Below are positions 35,954 through 49,400 of a stretch of DNA of 64,000 nucleotides, in pieces. The stretch is from Ascidia mentula. Lineage: Eukaryota > Chordata > Ascidiacea > Phlebobranchia > Ascidiidae. The notes under the pieces are model-generated. The model saw only the letters and a program-made list of their open reading frames with translations, had not been told where the DNA came from and did no database searches. Both the position numbers and the translations under genes were made by a program. Numbering within the stretch: the stretch's first letter is position 1; every line of letters starts with the position of its first letter. The DNA lies in contig OX387200.1 in assembly GCA_947561715.1 (NCBI GenBank), positions 15,006,501 to 15,070,500 of the forward strand. The letters are read 5' to 3'.

Positions 35954-38900
35954 ACTTTTTGGACATCAAGGGATTCCAAGTGGTATAAAGAAATCCAATA
36001 AATAACAAAAAAACTTGCTGATAAACAGCAGACAGAATTCTTACAGTGCACCTAAAATATCAAATCTATAGTAGTGAATTTTTTTATATTGTAATATTTT
36101 TGTATGAAGAACAAAACATGCTTTTAAATAATGGCAATGCAAAATACCACACTGTCATTGCCAATATCAAAACACAGAAACTTTCCTTACACTTTACCTG
36201 TACTGATAGCATGGGTAACAAGCTTGTTTGAACAAGCACATAAACTTTATACAATTCACTATAAAACCGTTTCCTGTAAAGTAGCGGGACAGACTTCACG
36301 GTTCAAATGCTTTTTTACGCACATGCATCACATCAAAACAACCAGCTTTGTTTGACATTCATCCTGACATCATAAGGATCTTGTTGCTACAAGTACATGA
36401 CCTTTGCAACGCAAACTCTCAATTCTTTCAATAGGCGCTCATGGGGCAAGTTTCAACCGTAACTGCGTCCTAATGATCCAACCGTCAGCTATGTCTAAGC
36501 AATGTAAGTTTCGATCATCTTACGAAGCGAAACACATCTCAGTTCGCTTGAAACCGCAAAAAATGCGTCGTGGTGGTAGACGTAACAATATGTAGCATAA
36601 TGCCCTGAACTTGTCAAGATTCTTTGCTGCGATGTTTCCGCGTAGCCATTAAAATGAGCACTGCTCTGTTTCTGCGCTGCGGCAGTTCTTGTCAATATCG
36701 GAAATATGGATGAAAGGTACGTTAATCATTAAGCCACGTACATTCGTTCGTGATCATACTCGAAAACTAAAGTGGGTTTGCACCAATACGTCGTACCTTT
36801 TTTCTTTTTTAACACCCCGCAAGGCTCTACTTTTTCCCAGCAGATATGCCTTTGTTTCTTTTCCGGCACGGCACTAATTTCCGTTCAAGCAGATTAAGTC
36901 TGATCTGCTATAGAAGTGAGCCACTTGGAAATAAGCACTATTCCACAAATGAACAATAAGTTGTCTGACACAAACTCACATCCTTAATAAAGTTGAAAAT
37001 CTTTGGCATATTTTCGGCTTAACTATCTGCCCCAGGCAAAAGAAACAACAATTAACATCGTCCGCCAAGAAAATATGCACTCGCTTATAACACATCCCCT
37101 GAGGAGAAGAGTTGAGGGTCTAGGTAATTTTATGGCCCTGAAACGGCGGACGGACCGCACCTGTAAAAGTGGCATGTGTTTTCATCGCCAATTTAAATCC
37201 ACTAAAGCAACAGGCGGCAATCTTAACAATTGACTGTGGACCATAAAGTTTTATCGAAGAAACGAGTCGACTGTGGTCATTTACGGCAAACAACCAGCAA
37301 CGGCTTGAGCTTTACGGATGGCCGGTTTTTTGTGTCTTGTTGATAGACACAACATTTTTTCAACACAGCGTAGAAACAATTTGCCAGGCCTGCCTCATTT
37401 TCAAAGTAAGTTTTTGCGAACCTCAAACAAGCGTGAAAGGAAACCCAAAATTTAGGCACGGGATGGGTCAACGTCACTCGTCACCTACAAGCGAGCAGCG
37501 CAAGACGTTTTTGACTCATTGTCAAAACAAATAACAGCAGCGACCTTCAAAATAACATTCCTATTCTGACAAAGACATAACTTTAATGGAAATGACTGAT
37601 CCACAAAATATTTGGTTTCTATTTCTACAAATATTTCGATCAAAGTGACTATCGAAACGAAAACAGAAGTCATATAAACGATTGTCAGCAGTATTTTTTC
37701 CATGGGTTATCGTTGGACAGATAGCTTGAGATTTGTAACAAAACATAACCTACAATACCTATTGTTTAAGACTTTGCTGTTCATCATGTTAAATTGAATG
37801 TTGAACCGATCAACACAATTACCTGAAACTTGTATGGGCTACCTAACTCATTGCACAGAATGCACAGAGCCGCAATATTACACTTGAATTCACGCAGACC
37901 GCTTCTTGTAAACAGGGCAAATTAAAAACCTTTTTAGGTCAGTCAGTTCAAAGACGAAGGCGATCCGCTTCTGGGTCGATTTCCTCAGACAATAGACGTG
38001 TTGGTGCGATTTCATGGCTGCTCTGATTCACCAACGCCCATTATAATAAGAGGCTCGCCTGTACTATCGACACTCGTTTACAAAGTTCAAAAGAGCATAC
38101 TTCAGCTACATGATGGTAAAACCAAATTACCTATTACATCACCGTGCATCGGCATGGTTTCGCCGCCAGCTTTATTCTTATCAAGTGACCTACCAAGCTT
38201 TTCAAGCAAAACTAGTGTCAAACTTTGCACCACATATGGCCTAACTTTACAGTAAAGTGACACATGGACACCAACTGAAAGCTTTCAATAAAGTTTTGAA
38301 GTCGCGCTTGAACGACGTCTTAAGAGCTTTGGTAAACATGAACGACATCCAGACGACAGCAAAGCACTCAAAACCTAACTACTGTACAGTGTACACTGAA
38401 GTATCAGCACGTTGCGCTTTGAACAATATCGCTTTGTTTGGTAATAATTACACATCTAAGAATAGAACTTTCAACGTAAAACCCTCTGTAGTGTCCACAC
38501 TTCAGCTGACCAAACAAATACAAACATGCAAAGAATGTAGCAAGCAATGTGGCATACGCCTTAAATATACATTAGTACCTATAAACCCTTCACAGCTATG
38601 TCAAAACCCCAAAACAGGCGGTGTTACAGTATAAGCTCCACTTGTCCTAACTGGCCGACTTCTTGTCACAGTAAATTCTGTCCTAAATCTCCTCTATACT
38701 GACCTGAAGGCACGAGCCGCTGAACAAACAGTTCTGTTAGCTGGCCGGGAATAAACAGGAGCGTTCGGGCTTTTTTCGACAAACCGTCAACAAGTGCCAT
38801 TGCACCGGCGCAACGACCAAAAGCGAATGGGTCTCGAGGCGGCCGGGCGAGAGAGCGGCGCGCTGCTCTTTTGTCCGACGGTGATAAGCGGTTGTTCTTC

Positions 38901-40353
38901 CATCCGTGAAACTAACAATGCGACTGGAGTCTCTCTCCATCAAGTCGAGAACAAAGATCGCCTCCCGCTGCGCTCTCCTAATAACCTTCTTTTGTGTCTA
39001 TTCACTTCTGCGCTTCCAGCGAAAGTGCCCGAAATCTCGTCCGTTTCTCCAACATACAGTTTGACACGAAAAAAAAACTTAGGTGTAAAAAAAACATCCA
39101 CGCAAATTTCAAGTTTTGAAGTCTGCAGCAGGGCATAAAAACCTGTCTGTAGAAAATTAAAATCCTTTTTCATGACATGATATTATTATAGCACACTGAA
39201 ATGCCAACCCAGAATATTATTCTGCACGCGATTATTGATCAAGGTTACTGATATTTCGATTAATAGCTGAATAATAATGTGACAATCGTTCCCCGTTCGA
39301 AAGTACTTTTAATGTGAAGATTGCTTTTTGCGCAAACTTTTTGATCGCACGGTGGAGCTAGCGGACTACATGAAAGGGAAAATACTACTACACCGGGTCA
39401 CAAAGTTTTTTTTCCAAACTTGATCCACATATAATTATGTATAAAACAGAAACGAAATCGTAGCGTTAATATTCGCACAGATTTCTATGTTACATAGGTT
39501 TGTATGTGGATCAAGTTTGGAAAAACTTTGTGACCCGGTGTAAAAGTATCTTCCACATAAAAGTTATTCGCGTTAAGGAAGTAGAAGGCCATCCCACAGT
39601 TAAATCTAGAAAAGTGCCAAAACAGTAAAAATTGGATTCGTCCGAATACATACACCAATATTCGGTCGAATCCGGACAGAATTCGAATATATAATTACGC
39701 AATAAACTTACATATCAGTTGCGAAAAATCACACACACAGTTTGTATTTTTGCTACAGTGCATGCTGGTTCTACTGTATCATGCCGTTATTCGTGCACTA
39801 AATTCACCAGGGTTTGTTTCGTTCAATCTTATTATCGTGCACATAATTCCAATGCAAATGCACGATTCCTACCACTATTGTTTTAATTTGCATTGAGCAC
39901 ACTACATTGAGGGTTCAGTGTCAACATTCGGATTCGACCGAAATACCCGAATATTTCTTATTTTAACAAAAAGCATGACTTTCCAAATTCCTCGGGGTGC
40001 TCAAGTCTGCTGATTTGGATCGGATGAAGCGTACTTTAACTACATTTATAGGCGCTTTTGGTTTTGTATGGCCCCACGTTATTTATTCCTATGTTATTTG
40101 TCAATAGTTTGTTTGCACAAGAATAATAGGTTAGGTTTTGTACTTGAAGCACAATCATCACAAATGGAAATGTACTTTTTGACATATTCCACACAAAAGT
40201 CGTGACAAATTGTCTAAAACACGCGACATATGGACACGGCCAAGTTAGATATTTCCGCTCACTGAGAATGAATCAACATTTGATGAACATGTTTTGAAAG
40301 AATCGTCCGTGCTTTTATCTTGAGATGGGGATTCTGGGTCAAAAAATAAAAGT
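35954..40353. other. Long stretch upstream of VANGL, no supported gene
   Basis: About 4.4 kb with no exon chain I can defend. Open frames at 37998-38255 and 38257-38634 (+) and a GC-richer patch at 38.8-39.05 kb have no recognisable domain and no supporting splice pattern. The patch could be a promoter or first non-coding exon of VANGL, but nothing shows this directly. It includes the fold-back element at 39389-39542 and scattered TTCGACCGAA-type motifs (39.66-39.95 kb). Confidence 0.45.
39389..39542. repeat. Near-perfect fold-back element (MITE-like)
   Basis: Arms 39389-39431 and 39503-39542 are inverted copies. The outer ends are TACACCGGGTCACAAAG and CTTTGTGACCCGGTGTA. The only visible difference is a longer T run in the left arm. 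The spacer is about 70 bases. No clear target-site duplication. Consistent with a recently inserted short inverted-repeat element or a hairpin transcript. Confidence 0.85.
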
Positions 40354-40931
40354 TTAAAAAAATTTACTACCTCGCATAAACCTGAAAAAATACGCAAACG
40401 CATGAATACATATGAGAATTTTTACCATTAACTTCAACAAATTACCCCGGGTTTGTTCATTTGGTTTGTGTATGTGCATTGTGAGTCCAGTCTCCCCAAC
40501 TGCACTTCCACTCTTAAAATGACCTCCTTCCACTTCGATGGTAGAATCTATATCCATAGAAATCACAAGAATATTAAACGACTTGAAATGAGATATTAGA
40601 GTTATATTCTTACCGTTTTCGGGGCGAATCGCAACTGGTAATTTTGCAGAAGCAATTGCGGCAGCTACAACATATAGAGCGTGTCAGAAAAGATTTGAGG
40701 TATCAACTAATGAGCAAGCCATCATTGTATTCGCCATTTAGAAACTATACCTTCATCCCCGCTATATCCTATTGTGTATGTGTTGTTGTTCCCACCGACT
40801 GGGCAACCTTCGGTCGTACAGTTCTTCATAACAATTTCTGCAAAAATTAATTGTCATCAAACTAAGATGTCAAAAATGAACAATTTCCTTAACTAGTCAC
40901 AGTAATATCAACAGTTCTACTTACTTGGCAT
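40354..40931 (-). CDS. Small unrecognised protein 1 (MPKIVMKNC pair)
   Basis: Unrecognised. Exons are 40925-40931 (only ATGCCAA), 40751-40837, 40614-40664 and 40547 downward. Read without a further intron, it stops at 40354 (about 112 aa). The protein starts MPKIVMKNCTTE, then has GG...YTIGYSGDE, AKLPVAIRPEN and a strand-like segment SAVGETGLTMHIHKP. The paralogue at 41848-42395 has identical lengths for exons 1-3 and the same phases, so the model is supported by comparison. A GT near the end of exon 4 would allow a different C-terminus. The C-terminal tail LLKLMVKILICIHAFAYFF is hydrophobic if read through. No signal peptide is visible. Function unknown. Confidence 0.65.
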
Positions 40932-41847
40932 AGTTGAAATGAACTATTCAAAGTACACGCAATGAAACAACGAACAAATCTGCCTGAATTCCGATTTGCG
41001 ACCGCAGTGTAGCACGCAAGTACAAAACACATATGAGCTTCAACCAGGGCAACACGGGCCTTTCCAACAAAGCAACCACGGTAAGTGTGTAAACAAACGT
41101 ACAGGAGGAACTGATCTTCCTCGGTCTCAAAAACCAACAGATATAAAGTTTTCGACAGAGGCTGGGTATTCGACCTGGCCCTGAAGTACTGCACAAGGTG
41201 TACTGCACGATTTAATAAAAACAAAGGTTTTCGCGGCGACTGCATTTAGAATTGTCTGCATTCAAAATAAACCTTTCTATCTAACCATGGATATGTGTTT
41301 AAAAACCCGTATTGATTTGTATATTTTTGAGATGCACCTTGTGTCTTTCTTTATTTGATTGACCAGCAACTGCGATAAGCTTCAATTTAGTTGCTTATTT
41401 TGGAACTGGGTGTGTGACGTTAAAGTGTATTTTGAGTGCATGTTAAAAAACGACAACGAACGTAAAAAACATCAGACCAATAACTAAACACTCAAAATAG
41501 GCCTTTAGGAAAAACTCCACAACGGAAAGCGGAACAATAGCGATTATGTAGACCAAAAAGCCAAGATAGAAGTAGAAAAAAGTAACCATAATAATGAAAA
41601 CTTGATCCCACGTGAGTTAAAAAGCAATAAACAGCATTTTATGGATTAAATGAGAAAGATTCTGGAGTGAATGTCATGCGTGGTTGATGCTGGTGGTAAC
41701 ATGTATCCTGGGCTGCCAACGGGGTAGGACTATTTCGTGCTTCAGGCATCGCTATATTTTGAGTATTCTGTGGTTTGGAACCTGTGTGCCAATTATAAAC
41801 GCCATTTAAAAAAAAAAAAATTTAGTAAAAAGACTTATCAAGATTCA

Positions 41848-42395
41848 TCATTTATAATTGTTCTCACTCGATGCACAATTCTTGGTTTTTGGTGTGTTGA
41901 TGTGCACGGTAAGTCCGATCTCTCCAACAGAACTACCAGTCTTTAGTTCGACGTGGTCCATCTCTATTACTTTTTCTGAGCAAATATCACCATATGCTAT
42001 TTTCGGTTAAAACTATCGCCAAAGCATCCAAACCATTCTCTGGTGGTATTTCTTTGGGAGTTTTTGTAGCAACAAGTTTCTCAGCTGCAATTAAACAAAA
42101 CAGGCTGAAAGACAAGCGGGACATTGGCAAAATAATTTCATGTTTTTACAGCACGACTGTGAAACAGTGGGCTACATATAAACACACCATACCTTCATCG
42201 GCAGTGAAACCTATCGTATACAGGCCACTGCTTCCTCCGATGGGAGTAGCTTCCGTCGTGCAGTTCTTCATAACAATTTCTGGTAAGTTTATAATCACAT
42301 AAAGCTATATGATTGATTTGCTGGGTTTTATTTCAAATCGAATTAACAATAAATAGGCTACTAGGCATATTTCGCTAATGAAACTTACTTGGCAT
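41848..42395 (-). CDS. Small unrecognised protein 2 (MPKIVMKNC pair)
   Basis: Tandem paralogue of the gene at 40354-40931, same strand, about 0.9 kb apart. Exons 42389-42395 (ATGCCAA), 42193-42279, 42034-42084 and 41848-41975 give about 90 aa. The sequence runs MPKIVMKNCTTE, PIGG..GLYTIGFTADE, AEKLVATKTPKEIPPEN, then VELKTGSSVGEIGLTVHI and a polar end SSENNYK. Exons 1-3 have the same lengths as in its partner (7, 87 and 51 bases), and the fourth starts in the same phase. The divergent neighbour is ALYREF, starting about 1.16 kb away. Unrecognised family; the compact beta-strand-like pattern suggests a small soluble domain, which is inference. Confidence 0.68.
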
Positions 42396-43552
42396 ATTTA
42401 GCAGTTGAAACGTTTTCTGCGTAGCCTACGAACAGGAAATCCAAAACATGTAACTTATGTATAGGGTAGGCTACTCTTCGAAGTCTTATATGCACATTAG
42501 TTAGCCTGCAAACCGGTACCGACCTAGGAAAACAACTTTATCAAAAGTCAAACAAAATCCCCCGCCATTGCTTACTTTACGCGAAACCCGCGACTTCATA
42601 GCAGGTTACGACCAAGAACTGGCAAACACTCCCAGTTTTTCATTGTCGCTCCCGTTGTTTCTTTTTATAGCATTACGACCGTTCGGTTTGTAGCAAGCGC
42701 GAGAGCATATTGTACAAGCGTTTTTTTTATTTGACAAGTTTATTCGAAAACGAGGTTTTAGGAAACAAAACTTTTGCATCGAACCAGCTGGTCACAGATG
42801 TCGCACTACATTTGCCTTGTTTTGTGTTTGTCGACTGTTCTTCGGCGTACGAATGTTTTCGCACCTTCTTTGATAAGCTTTGTAGGTTCCTCCAACTGCT
42901 TGGCGTCGGTGGTAATAGGCGGTGATTTCCTTCAAAGAACTATCACGATAAGCTTCGCGCCCTTCGCAGTGCGAAAGACTAGCGCTAAAGTTCCATGGTG
43001 TGTTTGTAAAAATGCGAATAATCTTAGGAATAAAAGTCGACATGCAGCTAGATTTGCATCAGAGCCTGTTTTGCAACTTGGGCGAACAGTACGGCGTGGG
43101 GAGTTTTAAATTCGTTTGAGTCACGGAGACGTTGAAGTAACCCGGATGTTTTTGGCGCTACAGCGTCGCGAAAAAATGAGTTTTTAGCCAATCACAAAGC
43201 TTCGTTCATTTCGAGCACGTTGCAGGAAAATGGCGTTCTTGGCTTCTCTCGCGTCACGATCCTGTGTTGCGCAAAGGTGTGGAAACGTTGCAGTATTGTA
43301 ACGTTATGTTGTAACAGTCGTTGTAACAATTCGCGCGTTGTTGGTTGTTAGCCTATTATGTGAGTAATGTGCGTTTGTTTATTGTGTTGTATGGGCTAGG
43401 TTAAGTTAAAACATGTTAGGTAGGCTACATGACAAACAAGTGTTGTATTTGTTATGTGGATAACTCGATATTTTACAACAAATCTAATGTGAATTTATTT
43501 ATTAGACGTTGTTTTTTCAAATTAGTTTTTACCAGTATCATAAGTTTAAAAA
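42396..43552. other. Divergent promoter region (small gene 2 / ALYREF)
   Basis: No coding exon seen. A less AT-rich patch at 43.1-43.3 kb lies upstream of ALYREF. An acceptor-like TTTTTACCAG ends at about 43535, some 18 bases before the ALYREF ATG. Confidence 0.4.
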
Positions 43553-45092
43553 ATGGGAGACAAGCTTGACCTTTCACTCGACGACATCATTAAAATTAAC
43601 AAGAAGACGAATCCTAAGGGCAAAAGAGGGGGAAGAGGAGGTGGAAATCGCAAGTCAACTGGTGGTGGTGTTGGCCAAGCTCGTGGCAACAAAAGAGGTA
43701 TATATAGAAGCTGGGAATGGAATCATTCTCCTTTGTGTTTGAAGCCATGGAATGAAGAATTCTGAAACAAACTTTTGCAGACAATTTGTTGAAATGTTTA
43801 TTTCAAAATATAAGGCAGGCTTTATATATGGGCCTTGCACAGCTGCCATATTAATTCACGGAGGTGAATTGAGTTGGTGCAGTCATTTTGATTGCAAGAT
43901 GTTGGTTTGAAAACCAGCAAAGCTGTGTAGCAAGCCTGGGGGCTTCCAATTCAAATGGATGCCCTTATTTCAAAAAAATGCGCTCCACAGTTGTTCAAGA
44001 TGTTAATATTCAGTTCCAGCCATTTCAGTTTACTTCGTTGTTCTGTGCTACTGCAAGTCGCAAGGGCAACCGATTTGCTTTAGCTTTCCCCTGTTCAACT
44101 TGACCTGCCCTTTTCTCTTCATTGGAAAACCTCTCTTCTGTTAGGTGGTGGCCGAGGACGAGGCCGTGGAAGAAGCAGGTCTGCTCCATACTCAAGATCT
44201 ACGAATGTTCCCAATGATAAATGGGACCATGATATGTACAATTCCAATTCCAAGCAAGGAGGCAATCAAAGAAATGTTGGTGGTGATAATCGGTAATGTC
44301 AACAAAATTTACAAATGCCTAATTACTATGTTTCTCAACTACTTTTGATTTTCAGAACTGGTGGTAATGGAAAACTTCTGGTGACCAATCTGGACTATGG
44401 TGTATCAGATAGTGATATTACTGAACTATTTTCCGAGTTCGGGGCCCTCCGCAAGTCTGCTGTTCACTATGACCGATCTGGAAGGTCATTAGGAACTGCT
44501 GATGTGCATTTTGAAAGAAGGAGTGATGCAGCAAAGGTTAACCTTATGTTTTATAAAAACAATCATAATACTGAAGATGCCATAAGTTCTCACCGAAACG
44601 TTTTCCGTACATAAAACATTGCAATGTTAACAACAGTATGGGCCAGTCTCTTTATATGACTTAAAGAGTCGTAATACAAACATGAAAATCTTCCTGTCAG
44701 TATCGGTTTTACGAACTGCTTCATGTATTTTCCAGGCCCTTCAACAATATGATGGTGTGCCACTTGATGGCAGAATAATGCAAATCAAATATGCTGATGG
44801 AAGCAACAATACTTCCACATTATCTCAGGAAATGAATGGAAGGATTGGCCAAAAAAAGACTGGACAATGTAAGTTTGCATGAAAAAAACACACCCTTTTA
44901 CTATTATTCCCCATACTATTTTATGTAATAGCTGGTGGCCGAGGAGGCAGGGGTCGTGGACAAGGGAGAGGAAGGGGACGTGGTCGTGGAGGAGGCGGCG
45001 GCAGAGGCCGCGGGCGCCAACAGAAAACAGAAGTTTCAGCTGAGGAGCTCGATAAACAACTTGATGACTACATTTCTAAAATGGAAGAATGA
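43553..45092 (+). CDS. ALYREF: ALYREF / THO complex subunit 4 mRNA export adaptor
   Basis: Nuclear RNA-binding adaptor of the TREX complex that hands spliced mRNA to the export receptor NXF1 and binds the helicase UAP56/DDX39B. Five exons, 43553-43697, 44145-44292, 44356-44536, 44736-44868 and 44932-45092, give 255 aa with consistent phases. The N-terminal UAP56-binding motif is [15 protein letters not shown]. An RG-rich segment follows, then one RRM ([20 protein letters not shown] as RNP2 region, then [13 protein letters not shown] as RNP1 region), a second RGG-rich block and the C-terminal UAP56-binding box [14 protein letters not shown]. Complete and typical in length (human 257). Convergent with the SLC37 gene downstream. 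Confidence 0.96.
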
Positions 45093-46444
45093 GCAAATGC
45101 CGTTGCGTGAAAAATCAGAAGTTCACCAAGGCAATAATAAACTGCCGTCTGACTGCCCCACCTGCTGATGTCTCTACTTTGTGGAGTTGGTGGCATTCAT
45201 TGCACACCTGAGCTCTTTGTATGATTTATGGTGTTTAGTATTAGCGCTACATTACATGAAGCATCACTTGTTGTGGAACTTTACCATTTTATCATTGCAA
45301 ATACACTTGTTTTTATTTAGAATAATTGTTTTGAAAAATGCAATATTCGTGCAGTCGTGAGTTGCAGGTCCTTACGATTACACGCATAAAGGGTTTGTAA
45401 GCCTAGATGTCCGAAACCCAATATTCACAAAGTTTTGTAGAATATATTCGACCGAATCATTTGCTACGTCATGCAATTTGATAGCACAACAGGATTGTTC
45501 AATCATTATCGCCGTTCTTCGCGTTTTAAGGTTGTCTTGGCCGTCGGTAATTTCCAGTTATTACCGTTTTCGTGAATCTTGGCAAACCAATAATACTTAT
45601 TGTTTTCAATGAAAACTAAACGATATGTCGTCACTTTGTATCACAAACACAACCCTGCAGCGTTCCTATAAGTTCGGTCGGCTGCTATAACTAAATCAAT
45701 ACAGTGTTGTTCTTGCTGCAGACTACTGGATTTGTACTCCTTAAGCAGACTTATTTAATAATTGAAAGCCACGTTGCAATATCAGCAAATTTTAAGATTG
45801 TGTAACACACGATTACCCGGAAAAGACTCAAAATACTATATCTTTAATAGTATCGAAAACACACGCTACTGTTCGTATTCCAAACACTTGAGCGTAAAAA
45901 TGTTGGTCTTGGCGGAATCAATTCAAAATCGCTAATTCGGCCGAATAAATTCAGCCGACGGAGGCCAACTGAGTTCCCTGGTATCGTGGTCAAGATAGTC
46001 TGGTGCGCAAGATACTTCAATTTGGCCAGGCAAACTTCACATACACACGGACAACGCCGCAATGTTTCATGCCAATATGTGATCGGCAGTTCTTAAAGGA
46101 CACTAGCAGTATTTTCCCAAAAGAAGCTTACTTGAACAGATTTATTAACAAAAGTAGGAGTCGTAAACACATCTGAATAAACAGTTTATTGTACAACCAC
46201 GAACAACTTGCATGAAAATATATTTTCCACTTGATTTTTTGTATTATTACATTTTGGCGTATTTTGCTAAGTATCAGTACGTTATACAATAAGAAGCAGT
46301 TTGCCAGCACCAGAAACGATGGCAATGCACGATATATTATTTTATTGCACTACAAACAAGAAGAAGGTAACTGGGCTTTAAATAATACCAAGAACAATAA
46401 ACACAGGCAACCTATTTTACTGCTAACACTCCTTGGTTTCCATT
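45093..46444. other. Convergent intergenic region ALYREF / SLC37
   Basis: 3' UTRs of the two convergent genes; no exon seen. A TTTATT near 46340 (AATAAA on -) about 100 bases beyond the SLC37 stop is a plausible poly(A) signal. TTCGACCGAA/ATTCGGCCGAA motifs like those at 39.7-39.9 kb recur at about 45.45 and 45.93 kb and may be dispersed-repeat fragments. Confidence 0.4.
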
Positions 46445-49400
46445 TTATGTTGCAAGAATTTTTTGGTTGGTGATGTTGTAGCTTGGTTGCTCTTCATAGC
46501 ATGGGGGCATCTCAGCATCCTCAATATTACTGCAGTAAAATTATAAACATAGTTGGAAGATTGGGCAATTCAAAAATATTTTTGCGACGTGTTTTCTATT
46601 AACAATGCAGTCCAATCATTAGGAACTTCAGGTGTAGTTTGTTTGTTGTGTTATTTTGTCAGTTGTCCGAAATAACAAGATTGGTGTTCAGTGTTCGGCA
46701 ATTCTTGGACAAGATGACAATTGCCCATTAAATGTTTAAAAGTATCTCTTGATAGTGCTGGTGCAACTGATTGGTTACCTTATTTAACAAGTATAAAATA
46801 TAGTCAAATGGTAAAAATATTACTGTTTCTACACATGCTGGAAACACCTGAAGACCACCACAAACATTACTTTGCTAAATTTAAAACATTGGAAAAGATA
46901 AACTTGTTTTGAACTGGAGTTTCCCAAATTGTGTGCTGTTACAGGTTTGGAAATGTGCCACCAATTTGGAAAATCAGACATTATTTTCTGCAAAATAAAT
47001 CGTTTCTCCAGCATTTGTGTATAATTGCAAAAATGAACCAGTTGTAAATTTTGACAATGAAATGCTGAAACACACTTTAATTAAATTAAGTTGGTGTGCC
47101 ACAAACAAAACAGCTCCTTATAATCGTCAAACAAAAATAACTCAAAACAATAAAGTTGACCCCACAACTGCATATTTGCCCCACACACATTCTATTCATG
47201 CTGTCCCATGCTATACCTCCAGAGGTAACGGTTTTGTTGTTATACCTTTGCTGCTTGGCAAACAGCACTCTTGATAAGTTTTGAAATCTGTGCATGTGCT
47301 AAAGCAAACAAACATTGCTTTATGTGTTGCAAAGCTGTTTGCTCAAATACACTGAACGCTAATTTGGATTGTGTTGTGGTCAAACAATTTATGTAGATGT
47401 ACAGTTTTAGTTTGGAACAGGTGTTTGCGAAATCATGAAACCATACCTGGATAACAATGGAGCAGATTTGACACCAAAGATTTCAGTCAACTCTTTTAAT
47501 ATGAGTCGACCAAGAAGCTGCAAAACAATTACAGAAACCCATTAGTTATACAGAAAATAAATTACTATGAAGTTAACTCACAGTAAAAGCAAGCAAATTT
47601 GAAGCAATTAACATGTAGAATACTTTTGACCATCCATAAGGGGAAATAAGTCCAGTGAGAAAAGGTCCTATGGCTGCCCCTGTAAGAAAAAAAGTATTAG
47701 AAGCCACATACGTAGGGAATGAAGGATAAGAAATGAAACATTGGTGTTGCTGATAAAACAAATTCTGGCTTTACTTTTAAACAAAAGTGTACATTAGGGC
47801 TGGTGTACGACAGTACGGAGATTTTTTTAATCAGTACAGAAACAGTACAATTTTTCACATAAATTTTAAGTGAAAAACAGTATCAATATATAAAATTATT
47901 GATTACATTCAAGAATTGTTTTACCACTGTTGATGCGAAATACATTTCTAAGCACTGTTAACCCTAGGTATACATTTCAACCTGAAGTCAATGTATATTT
48001 ATAACCCTAAACAAGCCTCATTGTATTATTTTTTAACATTGCAAACATTAACTTAATTCCAGAAGGGCAGCAAACAGAAGTTTTTTGACATTGAAAATCT
48101 GTACATACAAATATTACAAACCTATAGACCCTGTTCCATCAATAATTGCTGTGACTGTTGAAAGTGCTCTTGAATTTCCTTGAAGAACTACAAAAAATAT
48201 ATTTTTAATTGTAATTCTATATGAATATATGTTTAACATACCTCTGTGTGTTCCGAGGTCAGCTGATACTGCTGTGGTAATAAGTGCATATGGACCATTT
48301 ACAAAGGCACCAGTAACCAGCAACAAAGTAATGTTGACGGCCATGCTCACAGACCCATATGTATTATACAAAAACATCTAAAAAATGTAGTAAAATCTTG
48401 AGTGTTCAAGACTAAACCTTGTCCACAACCACAAATTAGTTCAACAAAATACAAGCTACATAAACTTTGAAAAAGTGCAGCATTAGACAAACTTTTATTG
48501 TTTGCATCCAGTTATCATGTTGCACAGTATGTAATGTATGAATTATACTAAAAAGCTCACCATGCAAGCTCCAATAAGCAACATTACGCCACATGTTATT
48601 GCTCTGCCTCCTAGTTTATCAGAAACCAAACCAGCAGCTATTCCTCCAAAAATTCCACCAACATCGAACAGAGTGCTCAACAACCCGGAGTTTTGTGTGC
48701 TCAACGTTGCTAAACAAATGACAGGATTTTTAGTAATTTTGTAGAAGAACTTTGATATCATAGTGATAGTATTAATTATACCACATGTTTGGCATGAAAA
48801 GACTTGGACAGGGAGACACTAAGGACAACATTTTTACATCTTTCCAAATTTTGCATACTTTAACATGCTTTTGAGTTCTAATTAATTATAGACAATCTGA
48901 CTTTTGTAGAAAGGGTAATTTAACGTGAAGTTGAACAAAACAACAATGACTTGAAGAAATATCAAATACAAATTATTATTGTTAAAAAAACTAGTATCAC
49001 AAATATATATATAAAAAAATGTGCCTAAACAGTTACTACAACTACTATATATCCAATTTGATGTCTTGCCAAAGTATGCCATATGATGCTGTGCTTCACA
49101 TTGAAAAATGGACATTTAATGATTAATGTGAGTTGCAAAAAAAACGTTTCTTGCTGTTGCAAAGACTTACATGTGTTAAGGATGTAATACGGAAGCCAGA
49201 AGAGGAAAGTATAACTCACAAGCTTTGCAAACAACAGGGACAAAGAAAACTCAATGACGCCCTGCAACAAAGTAATGTAACATTTGACCACTGTTTCCTT
49301 ACATGAAAAACTATATCAAGTCTCTATTAAGAGTTTATCTAATTTGAAAGGTTTAGAATTGTATAACTTATAACTGCATCATTTATACATTTGTCCAACA

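Noticed and set aside
38257..38634. 125-codon open frame with several cysteines
   Set aside because: No homology I recognise, no neighbouring exon, ordinary base composition; not called.
34615..42084. Similarity of VANGL exon 3 (EKTVTIKTP) to small gene 2 exon 3 (EKLVATKTP)
   Set aside because: Too short, different exon lengths and phases, and the VANGL segment is explained by its own family; chance likeness.
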